Assembly (NCBI RefSeq): GCF_018424685.1
Contig: NZ_QTKX01000004.1
Span: forward strand, 1-64,000
Length of the DNA stretch: 64,000 nucleotides
Reading direction: 5' to 3'
Source: Mesobacillus boroniphilus
GTDB taxonomy: Bacteria > Bacillota > Bacilli > Bacillales > Cytobacillaceae
Positions 1-10,865 of this stretch are shown here, piece by piece. Position 1 is the stretch's first letter, and each line of letters opens with the position of its first letter. Under the pieces are notes generated by a model. That model did no database searches, was not told the DNA's origin, and saw nothing but the letters and a program-made list of their open reading frames with translations. The translations under genes were made by a program, and so were the position numbers.

Positions 1-9
1 ACCAAATAG

Positions 10-125
<116 letters not shown>

Positions 126-130
126 ACACA

Positions 131-161
131 AAAGAACAGCTGTAATGGCTGTTCTTTTTTT
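131..161 (+). terminator. Rho-independent terminator of the rRNA operon
   Basis: A 9-bp stem (AAGAACAGC / GCTGTTCTT) with a 7-nt loop is followed by an unbroken T run. It starts a few bases after the 5S rRNA end, so it should stop rRNA operon transcription. Confidence 0.9.
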
Positions 162-338
162 GTTTGTAAAAGTCGATAGAGCAAATGCAAGCGAGAAAGG
201 GCAAGGAAAAGGAAACTATAAGTAGCACTCAAGAAGAGGCAATGGCTGCTCCAGATAAGCCTGGTGGAAAAGAAAGAAAAGCTGTCAGAACCTGATTTAA
301 GTTCGGATAAGTAGTTGCTTGTTGCCCCTAAACTCCTG

Positions 339-372
339 GTGCGTTGATCCAAGAAGGATTAACGCATTTTTT
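339..372 (+). terminator. Second Rho-independent terminator downstream of 5S rRNA
   Basis: A TGCGTTGATCC / GGATTAACGCA stem with a 5-nt loop is followed by six T. No convincing gene lies between it and the first terminator, so it is probably a backup for the rRNA operon or the remnant of a lost tRNA or gene end. The rest of 162-594 shows nothing else that can be supported. Confidence 0.75.
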
Positions 373-594
373 GTGGAATTTATTTAACAACCAGACATTT
401 CTGATCTTCCCATTTATTCTACAATCATTATGATGGACTAATTACTTTTAGTTTTTTAAAGAGTGATTGGGATAACAGATGATATGAAAGAGTAAAATGG
501 TGGATTTGAACTACTTAACGAATTGTACACAGATAATTTTTCTTATTGTAAGAAACATGCAATTTTTTAGCAGAAGGGCTAATAGGAGGAAAAA

Positions 595-879
595 ATGAAT
601 AAGCAATTTAATTTTTGGTCATTCATCTTTTCTACAATCTGGATTTTACTATTTTTTATAGTTTCCTCCACAGGGCCTATTAATTACACGATATTAGGCA
701 TACAACCATTCGTTCTGCTTTTATATGCAACCTTGCTGACTTTTGTAATAGGGCTTATAGGGATGTCAGCTATGGAAGATTGGAAGGGTATGGCTAGAAG
801 TTTTTCGACAGTCATCATGACTTTAGGATTATCTGCATTTTTAGCTATCATTATATTTTTTGGCAATTTATTTAGTTAG
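595..879 (+). CDS. Small membrane protein of unknown function
   Basis: This 94-residue protein is not recognised. About three hydrophobic segments (roughly residues 9-27, 35-57 and 72-92) suggest a three-pass membrane protein, with a short charged loop (MEDWKGMAR) between the second and third. A strong ribosome binding site (AGGAGGAAAAA) directly precedes the ATG, which supports it being real. It stands alone between the rRNA operon terminators and the ctsR promoter region. The surrounding DNA is AT-rich compared with the core genes. No catalytic motif is visible, so no function is proposed. Confidence 0.72.
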   Translation: MNKQFNFWSFIFSTIWILLFFIVSSTGPINYTILGIQPFVLLLYATLLTFVIGLIGMSAMEDWKGMARSFSTVIMTLGLSAFLAIIIFFGNLFS

Positions 880-1079
880 TAGATAGCACTTATACAGGCA
901 CAAGTGAGTTCCTCAGAAAATAATATACCAGCCTTTTTCTTATGTAGCAGTTTTGTGAGAAGGCTTATGTACTATAGATAATATTGCTGGTCACATTGCC
1001 GATCTATCCAATTAGGCACTGACTCCTTCGTATAAAAGCTTGTCCAGAACAAATTTTTCATCGATGTTTCCAGATACAA

Positions 1080-1105
1080 GTTTCCACATGTTACAAAATG
1101 GGTAT
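1080..1105 (+). promoter_or_regulatory. Candidate sigma-B general-stress promoter of ctsR operon
   Basis: GTTTCC, a 14-nt spacer and GGGTAT match the sigma-B consensus (GTTT-AA, 12-15, GGGTAT), with a perfect -10. The B. subtilis clpC operon is known to have a sigma-B promoter upstream of its sigma-A promoter, and this site has the same relative position. The overlapping TATAAT could also act as a sigma-A -10. Confidence 0.65.
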
Positions 1106-1179
1106 AATAACCAACACACCCCTTATTGTCATGTTTTGGCATACATAATTTTGACGAATATAATTCAGGATGCTTTCAT

Positions 1180-1207
1180 TGCAACGGGAAAAATTTTTTT
1201 GTATAAT
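1180..1207 (+). promoter_or_regulatory. Sigma-A promoter of the ctsR operon
   Basis: TTGCAA, a 16-nt spacer and TATAAT. The -10 lies four bases before the CtsR operator, so a bound repressor would cover the transcription start. Confidence 0.75.
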
Positions 1208-1210
1208 TAA

Positions 1211-1227
1211 CGTCAAATATAGTCAAA
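1211..1227 (+). promoter_or_regulatory. CtsR operator (heptad direct repeat)
   Basis: CGTCAAATATAGTCAAA is the tandem heptad (A/GGTCAAA, three bases, A/GGTCAAA) bound by CtsR. It sits between the sigma-A -10 and the ctsR start, consistent with autoregulation as known in B. subtilis. Confidence 0.88.
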
Positions 1228-1247
1228 GTCAGATTGGGGGAGGTTTA

Positions 1248-1709
1248 GTGAGGAATATATCGGACATCATAGAACATTACCTTAAGCAGGTTTTGGAAAT
1301 GAGCGATAAGGAAATCGTTGAAATCAAGCGAAGTGAAATCGCCGATAAATTTCAGTGCGTGCCGTCCCAGATCAATTATGTCATCAATACAAGGTTCACG
1401 ATTGAAAGGGGCTATCTTGTTGAGAGTAAACGGGGCGGCGGCGGCTACATCCGTATCATCAAAGTCCAGGCTTATGATCATGCACATTTGATTGATGATT
1501 TACTGTCTTTGATTCAGACACGAATTTCGCAAAGCAGCGCTGAGCATGTCATTCTCCGTCTTGTTGAGGAAGAGGTAGTGACTGACCGCGAAGCAAAAAT
1601 CATGCTGAGTGTGCTCGACAGGTCCGTCCTGTATATTGAGCTTCCACAGCGTGATGAACTGCGTGCGAGAATGTTGAAGGCAATGCTGATGGCATTGAAA
1701 TATAAATAA
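1248..1709 (+). CDS. ctsR: CtsR, heat-shock repressor of class III stress genes
   Basis: CtsR is a dimeric DNA-binding repressor of clp genes and is released or degraded on heat and protein stress. The 153-residue protein carries the family's winged helix-turn-helix (EIADKFQCVPSQINYVINTRF) and the glycine-rich wing tip (RGGGGYIR), which works as the thermosensor. The open frame extends 26 codons upstream, but the GTG at 1248 is chosen: GGGGAGGT lies just before it, family members begin at this point (xNISDIIE), and the longer start would overlap the operator. First gene of the ctsR-mcsA-mcsB-clpC operon. Confidence 0.96.
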   Translation: MRNISDIIEHYLKQVLEMSDKEIVEIKRSEIADKFQCVPSQINYVINTRFTIERGYLVESKRGGGGYIRIIKVQAYDHAHLIDDLLSLIQTRISQSSAEHVILRLVEEEVVTDREAKIMLSVLDRSVLYIELPQRDELRARMLKAMLMALKYK

Positions 1710-1736
1710 TATCAAAGCAGATAAAGAGGTGAGGGC

Positions 1737-2285
1737 ATGATCTGCCAAGAGTGTAATCAAAGGCCGGCAACGCTGCACTTCACGAATTATTCAAATGGAG
1801 AAAAAACGGAACTGCACTTGTGTGAGATATGCGCACAAGAAAAAGGCGAACTGTTTATGATGAACAACAGCCCTGTTTTTTCGATCAATAACCTGCTTGC
1901 CGGATTGTTGAATATGGAACCTGCTTTTACGGAACAGAAAAAGGAAGCCTTTGACGCTGAGCAAGTTGCCAAGTGCCCGCAATGTTCGATGACGTTTCCA
2001 CAGTTTGTGAAAGTAGGGAGGTTTGGCTGTGCGACTTGCTATGATGCTTTTCGCGAACAGTTGACCCCGATTGTAAGGAGACTCCATAGTGGTAATTCCA
2101 TGCATAATGGGAAAATCCCTAAAAGAATTGGCAGCGACCTTCATTTAAGGAAAACAATCGATCAGCTTAAGCAAAATTTGAAGAACCTGATTTCAGCAGA
2201 GGAATTTGAGAAAGCTGCTGAGACGCGGGACCAGATCAGGGAACTTGAAAGGAAATTGTCAGCAGGTCAAGAGGGAGGGGAGTAG
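1737..2285 (+). CDS. mcsA: McsA, zinc-binding activator of the McsB arginine kinase
   Basis: McsA activates McsB and helps to inactivate CtsR under stress. Four CxxC pairs are visible (Cys 3/6, 29/32, 80/83, 98/101), enough for two zinc sites, and a UVR-type coiled motif lies near residues 145-175 ([17 protein letters not shown]), like those in UvrB and ClpC. The length of 182 residues is normal. The ATG has an AGAGGTGAGGG ribosome binding site and lies 27 bp after ctsR. mcsB follows after 2 bp, so their synthesis is probably coupled. Confidence 0.96.
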   Translation: MICQECNQRPATLHFTNYSNGEKTELHLCEICAQEKGELFMMNNSPVFSINNLLAGLLNMEPAFTEQKKEAFDAEQVAKCPQCSMTFPQFVKVGRFGCATCYDAFREQLTPIVRRLHSGNSMHNGKIPKRIGSDLHLRKTIDQLKQNLKNLISAEEFEKAAETRDQIRELERKLSAGQEGGE

Positions 2286-2287
2286 CC

Positions 2288-3370
2288 ATGTCATTGGAGA
2301 AGTTTATCAATCAGGCTGTCAGCTCCTGGATGAGTGATGATGGTCCTGATTCAGATATCGTCCTTAGCTCTCGCATCCGCTTCGCAAGAAACCTTGATGA
2401 ATATAATTTTCCGACGCTGTTCACCAATGGAGAGGCAGAAGTAGTAGTAGGTACGATTATGGAACGTGCCAATAATACATCACCAGCTACCTTTGGTCAG
2501 TTGGAAATGATTAAAATGGGTGAAATTCCACCTTTGCAGAAAAGGGTGTTAGTCGAGAAGCATTTGATTAGTCCGAATCTAGCAGAAAACTCGGTTCATG
2601 GTGCCGTCTTACTATCTGACAATGAAGAAGTGAGCATCATGATCAATGAGGAAGACCACATCAGGATTCAATGTTTATTCCCAGGCTTCCAGCTAAGTGA
2701 AGCTCTACAGGCTGCCAATGAAATCGATGACTGGCTCGAGGAATATGTTAATTATGCGTTTGATGAGAAGTTCGGCTATTTGACCAGCTGTCCGACCAAT
2801 GTAGGCACCGGCCTAAGGGCTTCGGTGATGATGCACCTGCCTGGTCTTGTTTTAACACAGCAAATGAACCGTATTGTCCCGGCGATTAACCAGCTTGGTT
2901 TGGTGGTAAGAGGTATTTACGGCGAGGGCAGTGAAGCGCTCGGCAATATTTTTCAAATTTCGAACCAAATTACACTTGGAAAGTCGGAAGAGGACATTGT
3001 GGATGATTTGAAAAGTGTCGTAAGCCAGATTATATCTCAGGAAAGGTCGGCCCGGGAAGCATTAGCTAAGACTTCGAACATACAATTAGAAGACAGAGTG
3101 TTTCGGTCATATGGAACACTTGCCAACAGCAGAATCATCGAAACGAAGGAAGCCGCCCGCTGTCTATCTGATTTACGGCTTGGAATAGATATGGGTTTTA
3201 TAAAAAATATTTCAAAATCGATTTTGAATGAATTGATGATATTAACTCAGCCTGGGTTTTTACAGCAATATGCGGGAGGACCCTTAAGACCGAATGAACG
3301 GGATATCCGCAGGGCTGCTTTAATAAGAGAACGTTTGAAAATGGAAACAAAAGACGAGTCAGGAGGATGA
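2288..3370 (+). CDS. mcsB: McsB, protein arginine kinase
   Basis: McsB phosphorylates arginine residues on misfolded proteins and on CtsR; the phosphoarginine mark directs them to ClpC-ClpP. The 360-residue protein has the phosphagen-kinase fold signatures: an N-terminal SSRIRFARN motif, [10 protein letters not shown], and the [16 protein letters not shown] segment typical of the bacterial branch. It starts at an ATG 2 bp after mcsA, with GGGAGGGGAG as ribosome binding site inside the mcsA end. clpC begins 4 bp after its stop. Confidence 0.97.
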   Translation: MSLEKFINQAVSSWMSDDGPDSDIVLSSRIRFARNLDEYNFPTLFTNGEAEVVVGTIMERANNTSPATFGQLEMIKMGEIPPLQKRVLVEKHLISPNLAENSVHGAVLLSDNEEVSIMINEEDHIRIQCLFPGFQLSEALQAANEIDDWLEEYVNYAFDEKFGYLTSCPTNVGTGLRASVMMHLPGLVLTQQMNRIVPAINQLGLVVRGIYGEGSEALGNIFQISNQITLGKSEEDIVDDLKSVVSQIISQERSAREALAKTSNIQLEDRVFRSYGTLANSRIIETKEAARCLSDLRLGIDMGFIKNISKSILNELMILTQPGFLQQYAGGPLRPNERDIRRAALIRERLKMETKDESGG

Positions 3371-3374
3371 TCTT

Positions 3375-5813
3375 ATGATGTTTGGACGATTTACCGAGAG
3401 GGCACAAAAAGTATTGGCACTCGCACAGGAAGAGGCAATTCGCCTTGGACATAACAATATCGGCACAGAACACATCTTACTTGGCCTTGTGCGTGAAGGT
3501 GAGGGCATTGCGGCAAAGGCGCTTTACGGACTTGGTCTTGGAGCAGAGAAAATCCAGAAGGAAGTTGAAAACCTGATTGGCCGCGGCCAGGAAACTTCCC
3601 AGACAATCCACTATACTCCAAGGGCTAAGAAGGTCATCGAGCTTTCAATGGATGAGGCAAGGAAGTTGGGCCATTCTTATGTTGGAACTGAACATATCCT
3701 GCTCGGATTAATCCGTGAGGGAGAGGGCGTGGCTGCAAGAGTACTGAACAACCTTGGAGTCAGTCTCAACAAGGCCCGACAGCAGGTTCTTCAGTTGCTT
3801 GGAAGCAATGAAACTTCCGGACATCAGGGAGGAGGAGCGGCAAATGCCAACACTCCGACACTTGATAGCCTTGCAAGAGATTTAACAGCTATCGCAAGGG
3901 AAGGCAGCCTTGACCCGGTCATCGGCCGCAGCAAGGAAATCCAGCGTGTTATCGAAGTGTTAAGCCGCCGTACTAAGAACAACCCGGTATTAATTGGAGA
4001 GCCTGGTGTAGGTAAAACAGCTATTGCTGAAGGACTGGCACAGCAAATCGTCAATAATGAGGTACCGGAAATCCTTCGTGACAAGCGCGTCATGACTCTT
4101 GATATGGGAACTGTTGTTGCAGGAACTAAGTACCGCGGTGAATTTGAGGATCGCCTGAAAAAGGTCATGGATGAAATCCGCCAGGCCGGAAATATCATTC
4201 TTTTCATCGATGAGCTTCATACACTGATTGGTGCCGGCGGAGCAGAGGGTGCGATTGACGCTTCCAATATCCTGAAGCCTTCATTGGCGCGTGGTGAACT
4301 GCAATGTATCGGCGCGACCACACTTGATGAGTACCGTAAATACATTGAAAAGGATGCTGCGCTAGAACGACGTTTCCAGCCGATTACTGTAGATGAGCCG
4401 ACTGCGGAAGAGTCAGTCCAAATTTTAAAAGGGCTTCGTGACCGCTATGAAGCTCACCATAGAGTATCGATTACGGATGCGGCAATAGATGCGGCAGTGA
4501 AATTATCTGACCGTTACATCTCTGACCGTTTCCTTCCGGATAAAGCGATTGACCTAATTGATGAAGCTGGTTCGAAGGTTCGCCTGCGTTCCTATACAAC
4601 TCCGCCTAACCTTAAGGAGCTTGAGGTGAAGCTAGAGGAAGTACGCAAGGAAAAGGATGCTTCTGTACAAAGCCAGGAGTTTGAAAAGGCTGCTTCATTA
4701 AGAGATACAGAACAGCGTCTTCGTGAACAGCTAGAAAATACGAAGAAGTCATGGAAAGAAAAGCAGGGTAAGGAAAACAGTGAGGTGACAGTAGAAGATA
4801 TCGCACATGTGGTATCCAGCTGGACGAATATCCCTGTTTCTAAGCTCGCGCAAACAGAAACAGATAAACTGCTGAACCTGGAGGAAATCCTTCACTCACG
4901 TGTCATAGGCCAGGATGAAGCTGTTAAGGCGGTTTCCAAGGCAGTAAGACGTGCGCGTGCAGGTTTGAAGGATCCGAAACGTCCGATTGGTTCATTCATC
5001 TTCCTTGGGCCAACAGGTGTTGGTAAAACGGAATTGGCAAGAGCTTTGGCAGAGTCGATGTTTGGAGATGAAGATGCAATGATTCGCGTCGATATGTCCG
5101 AGTATATGGAGAAGCATTCGACATCTCGTCTTGTTGGTTCACCTCCGGGCTATGTTGGATATGATGAAGGCGGCCAGCTGACTGAGAAGGTCCGCAGAAA
5201 GCCATATTCCGTCATATTGCTGGATGAAATTGAAAAAGCGCATCCGGATGTGTTCAACATTTTGCTGCAGGTACTCGAGGATGGTCGTTTGACTGACTCC
5301 AAGGGCCGAACAGTCGATTTCCGCAATACGATTATGATCCTGACATCCAATGTCGGAGCAGAAGCGTTAAAACGGAATAAGTATGTTGGCTTCAATATCC
5401 AGGATGGCGAACAGGATTACAAAGATATGAAGGGCAAGGTGATGGAAGAGCTGAAAAAGGCGTTCCGTCCTGAGTTCTTGAACCGTATCGATGAGATCAT
5501 CGTCTTCCATGCTCTTGAAAAGCCACATCTGAAAGAAATCGTGACATTGATGTCTGATCAGCTTGTGAAGCGTTTGAGTGAACAGGAAATCACGCTTGAG
5601 CTGACAGAAGCGGCAAAAGAGAAAATATCCGAGGAAGGCTACGATCCAGAATATGGCGCACGTCCTTTGCGCAGGGCAATCCAGAAGCATATCGAAGACC
5701 AGCTGTCTGAAGAATTGCTGAAAGGAACCGTCCTCACTGGGCAAAATGTTGTCATTGATGTAGAAAATGGCGAGTTCGTCGTCAAGACACCAGAAGGATC
5801 GGCAAAAGCTTAA
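3375..5813 (+). CDS. clpC: ClpC, AAA+ unfoldase of the ClpCP protease
   Basis: ClpC unfolds substrates with ATP and feeds them to ClpP. The 812-residue protein has two N-terminal Clp repeats (about 1-145) that bind McsB and adaptor MecA. The first AAA+ domain has Walker A GEPGVGKT near residue 209 and Walker B ILFIDE near 275. A UVR-type middle domain lies near 435. The second AAA+ domain has Walker A GPTGVGKT from 545. Two adjacent ATG codons begin the gene (MMFGRF, as in B. subtilis), preceded by AGGAGGATG. It is the last gene of the CtsR-controlled operon and is followed by a clear terminator. Confidence 0.98.
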   Translation: MMFGRFTERAQKVLALAQEEAIRLGHNNIGTEHILLGLVREGEGIAAKALYGLGLGAEKIQKEVENLIGRGQETSQTIHYTPRAKKVIELSMDEARKLGHSYVGTEHILLGLIREGEGVAARVLNNLGVSLNKARQQVLQLLGSNETSGHQGGGAANANTPTLDSLARDLTAIAREGSLDPVIGRSKEIQRVIEVLSRRTKNNPVLIGEPGVGKTAIAEGLAQQIVNNEVPEILRDKRVMTLDMGTVVAGTKYRGEFEDRLKKVMDEIRQAGNIILFIDELHTLIGAGGAEGAIDASNILKPSLARGELQCIGATTLDEYRKYIEKDAALERRFQPITVDEPTAEESVQILKGLRDRYEAHHRVSITDAAIDAAVKLSDRYISDRFLPDKAIDLIDEAGSKVRLRSYTTPPNLKELEVKLEEVRKEKDASVQSQEFEKAASLRDTEQRLREQLENTKKSWKEKQGKENSEVTVEDIAHVVSSWTNIPVSKLAQTETDKLLNLEEILHSRVIGQDEAVKAVSKAVRRARAGLKDPKRPIGSFIFLGPTGVGKTELARALAESMFGDEDAMIRVDMSEYMEKHSTSRLVGSPPGYVGYDEGGQLTEKVRRKPYSVILLDEIEKAHPDVFNILLQVLEDGRLTDSKGRTVDFRNTIMILTSNVGAEALKRNKYVGFNIQDGEQDYKDMKGKVMEELKKAFRPEFLNRIDEIIVFHALEKPHLKEIVTLMSDQLVKRLSEQEITLELTEAAKEKISEEGYDPEYGARPLRRAIQKHIEDQLSEELLKGTVLTGQNVVIDVENGEFVVKTPEGSAKA

Positions 5814-5832
5814 AATGGCTTAACATGTTAAC

Positions 5833-5872
5833 AAAAGGGGTATACGTACTAAAATACGTGTACCCCTTTTTT
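5833..5872 (+). terminator. Terminator of the ctsR-clpC operon
   Basis: AAAAGGGGTATACGTA pairs with TACGTGTACCCCTTTT around a short A-rich loop and ends in a T run. It lies 20 bp after clpC. The 300 bp from here to radA hold no gene; a weak TTGATT / TAATAA promoter-like pair lies at 6117-6144. Confidence 0.9.
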
Positions 5873-6169
5873 CTAAAAAATCTTTTCATAATCATTGTTG
5901 GTTTCTCAAGTTCATTGTTGCAAGAACCCAATTGAATGCGGATTCGAAGATGTATTCAATTGCACCAGAACAACCTTTCTTAAATAGTTGGAATTACAGC
6001 ATCTAAATATGAACATAATTAAATTGAACAAGTAAAAATTGTTGTTGCTTAACCTCAAAACACCCCGGAAGAAAAAATCACATATGTACTTCAGTCGCTA
6101 TCATTTCTATTATTACTTGATTGGCTTTATTATAAAGATAATAACTTTTTTTATTGAGAGGCTAAGAAA

Positions 6170-7549
6170 ATGGCGAAAAGAAAAACGAAATTCATGTGCC
6201 AGGAATGCGGCTATGAATCTCCCAAATGGATGGGGAAATGTCCGGGATGCGGACAATGGAATAAGATGGTCGAGGAAGTGGAGAGCACTGGCTCGACAAG
6301 AAGAGGAGCTTTTGCCAATACAGGAAATACGGGTGTTGCCGCAAAGGCTACTCCGATCACCAGTATTGAAACAATCAGCGAGCCGCGGATTACGACAGAC
6401 TTGAATGAGTTGAACCGCGTACTTGGCGGCGGCGTTGTCAGGGGATCGCTTGTGTTGATTGGCGGAGACCCTGGTATCGGTAAATCAACACTATTGCTTC
6501 AGGTATCTTACCAGCTGGCCAAAAAGGCTCATTCAGTCCTTTATATTTCAGGTGAGGAGTCAATGAGGCAAACAAAGCTGCGCGCAGATCGCCTTGGAGT
6601 AACATCGGAAAACCTGCTCGTTTATTCGGAAACAAATCTTCATGAAATCAGCCTGACAATTGAAAATACCAAACCGGATTTTGTCATTGTGGACTCAATT
6701 CAAACCATTTTCCACCCGGAAGTGACCTCTGCTCCGGGGAGTGTGTCACAGGTAAGGGAATGTACAGCCGAGTTAATGAGGATTGCTAAAACAAAGGGAA
6801 TTGCGATTTTCATCGTCGGCCATGTCACGAAGGAAGGCTCTATCGCCGGACCAAGGCTGCTGGAGCATATGGTTGATACAGTTCTTTATTTTGAAGGTGA
6901 GAGACACCATACGTATAGAATCCTCCGTGCCGTCAAAAACCGTTTCGGGTCGACGAATGAAATGGGTATCTTCGAGATGAAGGAAGTAGGTCTTGAAGAA
7001 GTGGCAAACCCTTCGGAGATTTTTTTAGAGGAAAGATCCCAGGGTGCTTCAGGTTCAACGGTCGTGGCCTCGATGGAAGGAACGCGGCCTGTATTGGTTG
7101 AAATCCAGGCGCTGATCTCGCCAACGAGTTTTGGGAATCCAAGGCGGATGGCTACTGGAATCGACCATAACCGCGTTTCGCTGCTGATGGCGGTGCTGGA
7201 GAAGCGTGTTGGGTTGTTGTTGGCTAACCAGGATGCTTATTTGAAGGTTGCCGGCGGAGTGAAGCTAGACGAACCGGCGATTGACCTTGCGGTGGCGGTC
7301 AGCATTGCTTCGAGCTTCAGGGATAAACCGACCCGCGCCTCCGATTGTATTATCGGTGAGGTGGGCCTGACCGGAGAAGTCAGGAGGGTCTCGAGGATCG
7401 AACAACGCGTCCAGGAAGCGGCGAAGCTTGGCTTTGAAAGAATTATTTTACCGGAGAATAATCTTGGCGGATGGACTCCACCACGGGGAGTGGAGCTTAT
7501 CGGGGTATCATCTGTCAGCCATGCATTAAAAGTCACCTTGGGAGGTTGA
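6170..7549 (+). CDS. radA: RadA, DNA repair and recombination ATPase
   Basis: RadA (Sms) is a hexameric RecA-like DnaB-type helicase that drives branch migration during recombination and transformation. Its 459 residues show an N-terminal zinc finger (Cys 10, 13, 24, 27), Walker [11 protein letters not shown] near 98-107, the diagnostic KNRFG motif at 256-260, and a C-terminal Lon-like domain. The ATG at 6170 follows GAGAGGCTAAGAA. disA begins 4 bp after the stop. In B. subtilis, RadA binds DisA and lowers its activity, which fits the pairing. Confidence 0.97.
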   Translation: MAKRKTKFMCQECGYESPKWMGKCPGCGQWNKMVEEVESTGSTRRGAFANTGNTGVAAKATPITSIETISEPRITTDLNELNRVLGGGVVRGSLVLIGGDPGIGKSTLLLQVSYQLAKKAHSVLYISGEESMRQTKLRADRLGVTSENLLVYSETNLHEISLTIENTKPDFVIVDSIQTIFHPEVTSAPGSVSQVRECTAELMRIAKTKGIAIFIVGHVTKEGSIAGPRLLEHMVDTVLYFEGERHHTYRILRAVKNRFGSTNEMGIFEMKEVGLEEVANPSEIFLEERSQGASGSTVVASMEGTRPVLVEIQALISPTSFGNPRRMATGIDHNRVSLLMAVLEKRVGLLLANQDAYLKVAGGVKLDEPAIDLAVAVSIASSFRDKPTRASDCIIGEVGLTGEVRRVSRIEQRVQEAAKLGFERIILPENNLGGWTPPRGVELIGVSSVSHALKVTLGG

Positions 7550-7553
7550 TGGA

Positions 7554-8627
7554 TTGGAACATAGAGGGCTTGAAGAAAAAGGGTTAGGTGAAATCCTTCA
7601 ATTTATCGCTCCAGGTACGCCCCTAAGGGATGGAATCGATAATGTGCTCCGGGCCAAGACAGGCGGTTTGATTGTGTTTGGATACAATGAAAAAGTTAAA
7701 AATCTGGTTGATGGCGGCTTTGAAATCAACTGCAGGTTCAGCCCTAGCTATCTCTATGAATTGGCGAAGATGGATGGCGCGATCATCCTAAATGAGACTG
7801 GAAGCAAAATCTTATTCGCCAACGCCCAGTTAGCTCCTGATACGGGAGTACCTTCTACCGAAACAGGGATGAGGCACAGGACAGCAGAACGTGTGGCGAG
7901 GCAGACAAAGGCACTAGTCATCGCGATATCCCAGCGAAGGAACGTCATTACCCTGTACCAGGGACACCTGCGCTATGCCTTGAAGGAGATCGGTGTCATC
8001 TTGACTAAGGCGAACCAGGCAATCCAGACGCTGGAAAAGTATAAAGTCGTCCTTGAACAAAGCATTACCAATCTGGGAATCCTCGAATTTGAGGATCTTG
8101 TTACCTATAATGACTTGCTTCAGGTTATCCATCGCTTTGAAATGGTACTGAGAATCAAGACGGAGCTTTTGACGTATTTGAGCGAGCTCGGACTGGAAGG
8201 GCGGCTGATCCGCCTGCAAATGCAGGAACTTTTATCTGAAATGGAAAGAGAAGCATTGCTTGTCATCAAAGATTATTCAGCAGCATCGGAAGTGAAGGCA
8301 GAAGATGTGATGGCTCGTTTCCAGGAGCTTTCGAAGGCCGGAGTCATCGAGGATTCTACCATCCTCAAGCTTCTTGGTCATCAGGGATATGTGCATATGG
8401 ATGAATTCATCTGTCCTCGAGGATACCGGATGCTGAATAAGATTCCGCGTCTGCCGATGATCATTATCGAAAACTTGATCAAGCGTTTTGGCAAATTCAC
8501 GAATATGATTTCAGCAACCGTAGAAGAGTTGGATGACGTTGAAGGTATTGGTGAAGTAAGAGCCCGGAAAATCAAAGAAGGCTTCAAACTCATTAGGGAC
8601 CAGCTGATGGCAGACCGTCAAATGTAA
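7554..8627 (+). CDS. disA: DisA, DNA-integrity scanning diadenylate cyclase
   Basis: DisA joins two ATP into cyclic di-AMP and scans DNA for branched structures, reporting damage before sporulation. The 357-residue protein has the DAC-domain DGA motif at 74-76 and RHR motif at 107-109, a helical linker, and a C-terminal helix-hairpin-helix DNA-binding region ([17 protein letters not shown]). A TTG start is inferred: GGAGGTTGATGGA precedes it, and an ATG five bases upstream is out of frame. It follows radA by 4 bp. Confidence 0.96.
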   Translation: MEHRGLEEKGLGEILQFIAPGTPLRDGIDNVLRAKTGGLIVFGYNEKVKNLVDGGFEINCRFSPSYLYELAKMDGAIILNETGSKILFANAQLAPDTGVPSTETGMRHRTAERVARQTKALVIAISQRRNVITLYQGHLRYALKEIGVILTKANQAIQTLEKYKVVLEQSITNLGILEFEDLVTYNDLLQVIHRFEMVLRIKTELLTYLSELGLEGRLIRLQMQELLSEMEREALLVIKDYSAASEVKAEDVMARFQELSKAGVIEDSTILKLLGHQGYVHMDEFICPRGYRMLNKIPRLPMIIIENLIKRFGKFTNMISATVEELDDVEGIGEVRARKIKEGFKLIRDQLMADRQM

Positions 8628-8882
8628 TCCCAGACATTGGCGGACTGCTTTTAATTGACACTATCATGACCCGGTGCTACTTTAAAGATGAGATTTACTC
8701 CTATAGAGATTATGGCAATCTTGCTGTTTGTCATTTTAATTGTACAAATTACGTAACCTTTGCCATGGTAAAATCGTATAATCATTTGGATGATTAAAAT
8801 AGCTATGTTTAAAGAAAATGTTTTAATTACTAGGGTTTCAAAATTTGGAAGTTGTTTATAATGAGTAAAAGGAGGTGAAAGG

Positions 8883-9974
8883 ATGTTAAGACGTATCATT
8901 CAAGCCTGCTTCCTGATCATTGGGGGAACGCTTGGTATATTCTTAATTCCTGATTTATTATCATTAATGAACGCGGGAGACATGACTCTCATCAATAATC
9001 CTTATGTTACTGCTGTTTTGGGCGCACTTATTTTTTATCTTCTTACTTTTTGGGCCGTAGATCCTGTGACCAATTTTGTGAAGTGGGCTGAAGAGTCGCT
9101 GATCAAGGCACCAATTACTGATGTCCTCTTCGGCAGTGTCGGCCTATTCTTTGGTTTGCTGGTGGCATTTTTAGTTGGATTTGCCCTAAATGCAATCCAG
9201 GTGCCTGTTGTGAATACAGTTGCACCGACGCTCCTGACACTTTTATTTGGTTACCTTGGATTCCAGGTAGGTTTCAAAAAGCGTGATGAACTGCTTGGTT
9301 TATTTTCAAAGTCGAAGAAAAAAGGCACTGAAGAAGAGACGGAAAAAGAAAGTCGTGCAAGAGAGTGGAAGATACTCGATACAAGTGTGATTATTGATGG
9401 CAGGGTTGCTGATATCTGCCAGACTGGGTTCCTTGAAGGCACCATCGTAATCCCGCAATTTGTCCTGGAAGAATTACAGCATATCGCTGATTCATCTGAC
9501 GTGTTGAAGCGCAATCGCGGACGCCGCGGATTGGACATCCTTAACCGGATACAAAAGGAACTTAAGATTAAGGTTGAAATTTATGAAGGTGATTTTGAAG
9601 ACATACAGGAAGTTGACAGCAAGCTGGTGAAGCTGGCAAAGCTGACAAATGGTGTTGTCGTCACGAATGATTTCAACCTGAACAAAGTATGTGAATTGCA
9701 GAAGGTTGCTGTGCTTAATATTAATGACCTGGCCAATGCGGTAAAACCAGTTGTCCTTCCAGGAGAAGAATTGAGTATCCAGGTAATCAAGGATGGCAAG
9801 GAACATAACCAGGGCATTGCGTACCTGGATGATGGCACCATGATCGTAGTCGAAGAAGGCCGCGATTATATCGGAAAGCGTATCGATGTGCTCGTAACAA
9901 GTGTGTTGCAAACATCAGCCGGCAGGATGATTTTTGCAAAGCCAAAACTGTTGGAAAAAAGCATAATCAGTTGA
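8883..9974 (+). CDS. yacL: YacL, membrane-anchored PIN/TRAM-domain protein
   Basis: The protein has four hydrophobic segments in its first 130 residues. A PIN nuclease-like domain follows, beginning at [17 protein letters not shown] with acidic residues in the expected places, and then a C-terminal TRAM RNA-binding domain. The length of 363 matches B. subtilis YacL. PIN domains normally cut RNA; the substrate of this family is not established. The ATG has a full AAAGGAGGTG ribosome binding site. A 255-bp gap separates it from disA, with a TATAAT at 8777-8782 but no clear -35. Confidence 0.92.
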   Translation: MLRRIIQACFLIIGGTLGIFLIPDLLSLMNAGDMTLINNPYVTAVLGALIFYLLTFWAVDPVTNFVKWAEESLIKAPITDVLFGSVGLFFGLLVAFLVGFALNAIQVPVVNTVAPTLLTLLFGYLGFQVGFKKRDELLGLFSKSKKKGTEEETEKESRAREWKILDTSVIIDGRVADICQTGFLEGTIVIPQFVLEELQHIADSSDVLKRNRGRRGLDILNRIQKELKIKVEIYEGDFEDIQEVDSKLVKLAKLTNGVVVTNDFNLNKVCELQKVAVLNINDLANAVKPVVLPGEELSIQVIKDGKEHNQGIAYLDDGTMIVVEEGRDYIGKRIDVLVTSVLQTSAGRMIFAKPKLLEKSIIS

Positions 9975-10002
9975 TCCATCCCCGGATGGACCAAGCCTGT
10001 AT

Positions 10003-10066
10003 GGGCAGTTGATTCCCGCTTCCTTCATGAATTCCTTGAAGGCGTGAAGCAGGAACTCGACTGCCC
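10003..10066 (+). repeat. Large imperfect hairpin after yacL
   Basis: GGGCAGTTGATTCC at the left pairs with GGAACTCGACTGCCC at the right, and the arms continue inward through GCTTC/GAAGC and CTTCA/TGAAG, giving about 25 paired bases in 64 nt. No T run follows, so it is not a standard terminator. A smaller hairpin, TCCATC/GATGGA, lies directly after the yacL stop at 9975-9990. Confidence 0.7.
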
Positions 10067-10169
10067 GTTCATATGTAAAAGTGTGTATGAATAAGGTTAG
10101 TTGCTTTATTTTGTGGATTTTTCAACTTGAAATGTTGAATGAGTAGAAAAATAGATGGGAGTTTTCGTC

Positions 10170-10865
10170 ATGACTTATCAGGTCATTATTCCAGCTGCGG
10201 GTCAGGGAAAGAGAATGGGAGCAGGGAAAAACAAGTTGCTGCTGACTTTGGAAGGCGTCCCGATTCTGATTCATACACTTAGGGTGTTTGAAGCAGATGA
10301 TGATTGCTCTGGCATCATTCTCGCCATCAACCCGAGTGATGAACAACAGTTCAAGTCTTTATTGAAAGAGTACGGTATACATAAGGTTTCTTCGTTTGTC
10401 ACTGGCGGCAAGGAACGCCAGGACAGTGTTTATAACGGACTGATGGCAGTCCATTCCTTGGATGGGATCGTGCTAGTCCATGATGCTGCTCGTCCATTCA
10501 TCAAAATAGAAACCATACGCAATCTTGTAGATGCTGCAAGCAAGGATGGCGGATCAATCGTGGCTGTCCCTGTTAAAGATACAATCAAGAAAGCGGCCAA
10601 CAGCATGGTAGCCGAAACAGTTGAGCGTTCAAGCTTGTGGGCAGTCCAGACCCCTCAGGCTTTTCGCGTTTCCGTATTGCTTGAGGCACATAACAAGGCA
10701 ATGAGAGAACAATTCATCGGTACAGATGAATCAAGTCTTGTCGAACGGATCCCGCATCCGGTCAGCATCATTGAAGGGGACTATGATAATATTAAGCTGA
10801 CAACACCAGAAGATTTATATTTTGCCGAAGCGATTTTGCGGAAGCGGAAAGAATCCGGTGTTTGA
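10170..10865 (+). CDS. ispD: IspD, 2-C-methyl-D-erythritol 4-phosphate cytidylyltransferase
   Basis: IspD transfers CMP from CTP to methylerythritol phosphate in the MEP route to isoprenoids. The N-terminus carries the nucleotide-binding PAAGQGKRMG and NKLLL signature; VLVHDAARPF, VPVKDTIK and TPQAFR follow as in the family. The start at 10170 gives 231 residues and begins MTYQVIIPAAG like other IspD proteins; GGGAG is 8 bases before it. An ATG five codons upstream has no such site. ispF, the enzyme two steps later in the pathway, is the next gene. Confidence 0.96.
   Translation: MTYQVIIPAAGQGKRMGAGKNKLLLTLEGVPILIHTLRVFEADDDCSGIILAINPSDEQQFKSLLKEYGIHKVSSFVTGGKERQDSVYNGLMAVHSLDGIVLVHDAARPFIKIETIRNLVDAASKDGGSIVAVPVKDTIKKAANSMVAETVERSSLWAVQTPQAFRVSVLLEAHNKAMREQFIGTDESSLVERIPHPVSIIEGDYDNIKLTTPEDLYFAEAILRKRKESGV

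Noticed and set aside
185..295. 36-codon plus-strand frame between the two terminators (begins MQARKGKEKE)
   Set aside because: No ribosome binding site, low-complexity charged composition and no known family; kept only as a note because a terminator follows it.
6039..6404. 121-codon frame overlapping the radA start
   Set aside because: Out of frame with radA, no ribosome binding site, and composition unlike a real protein.
8651..8899. Minus-strand frame in the disA-yacL gap
   Set aside because: No ribosome binding site and it overlaps the yacL start and upstream signals.
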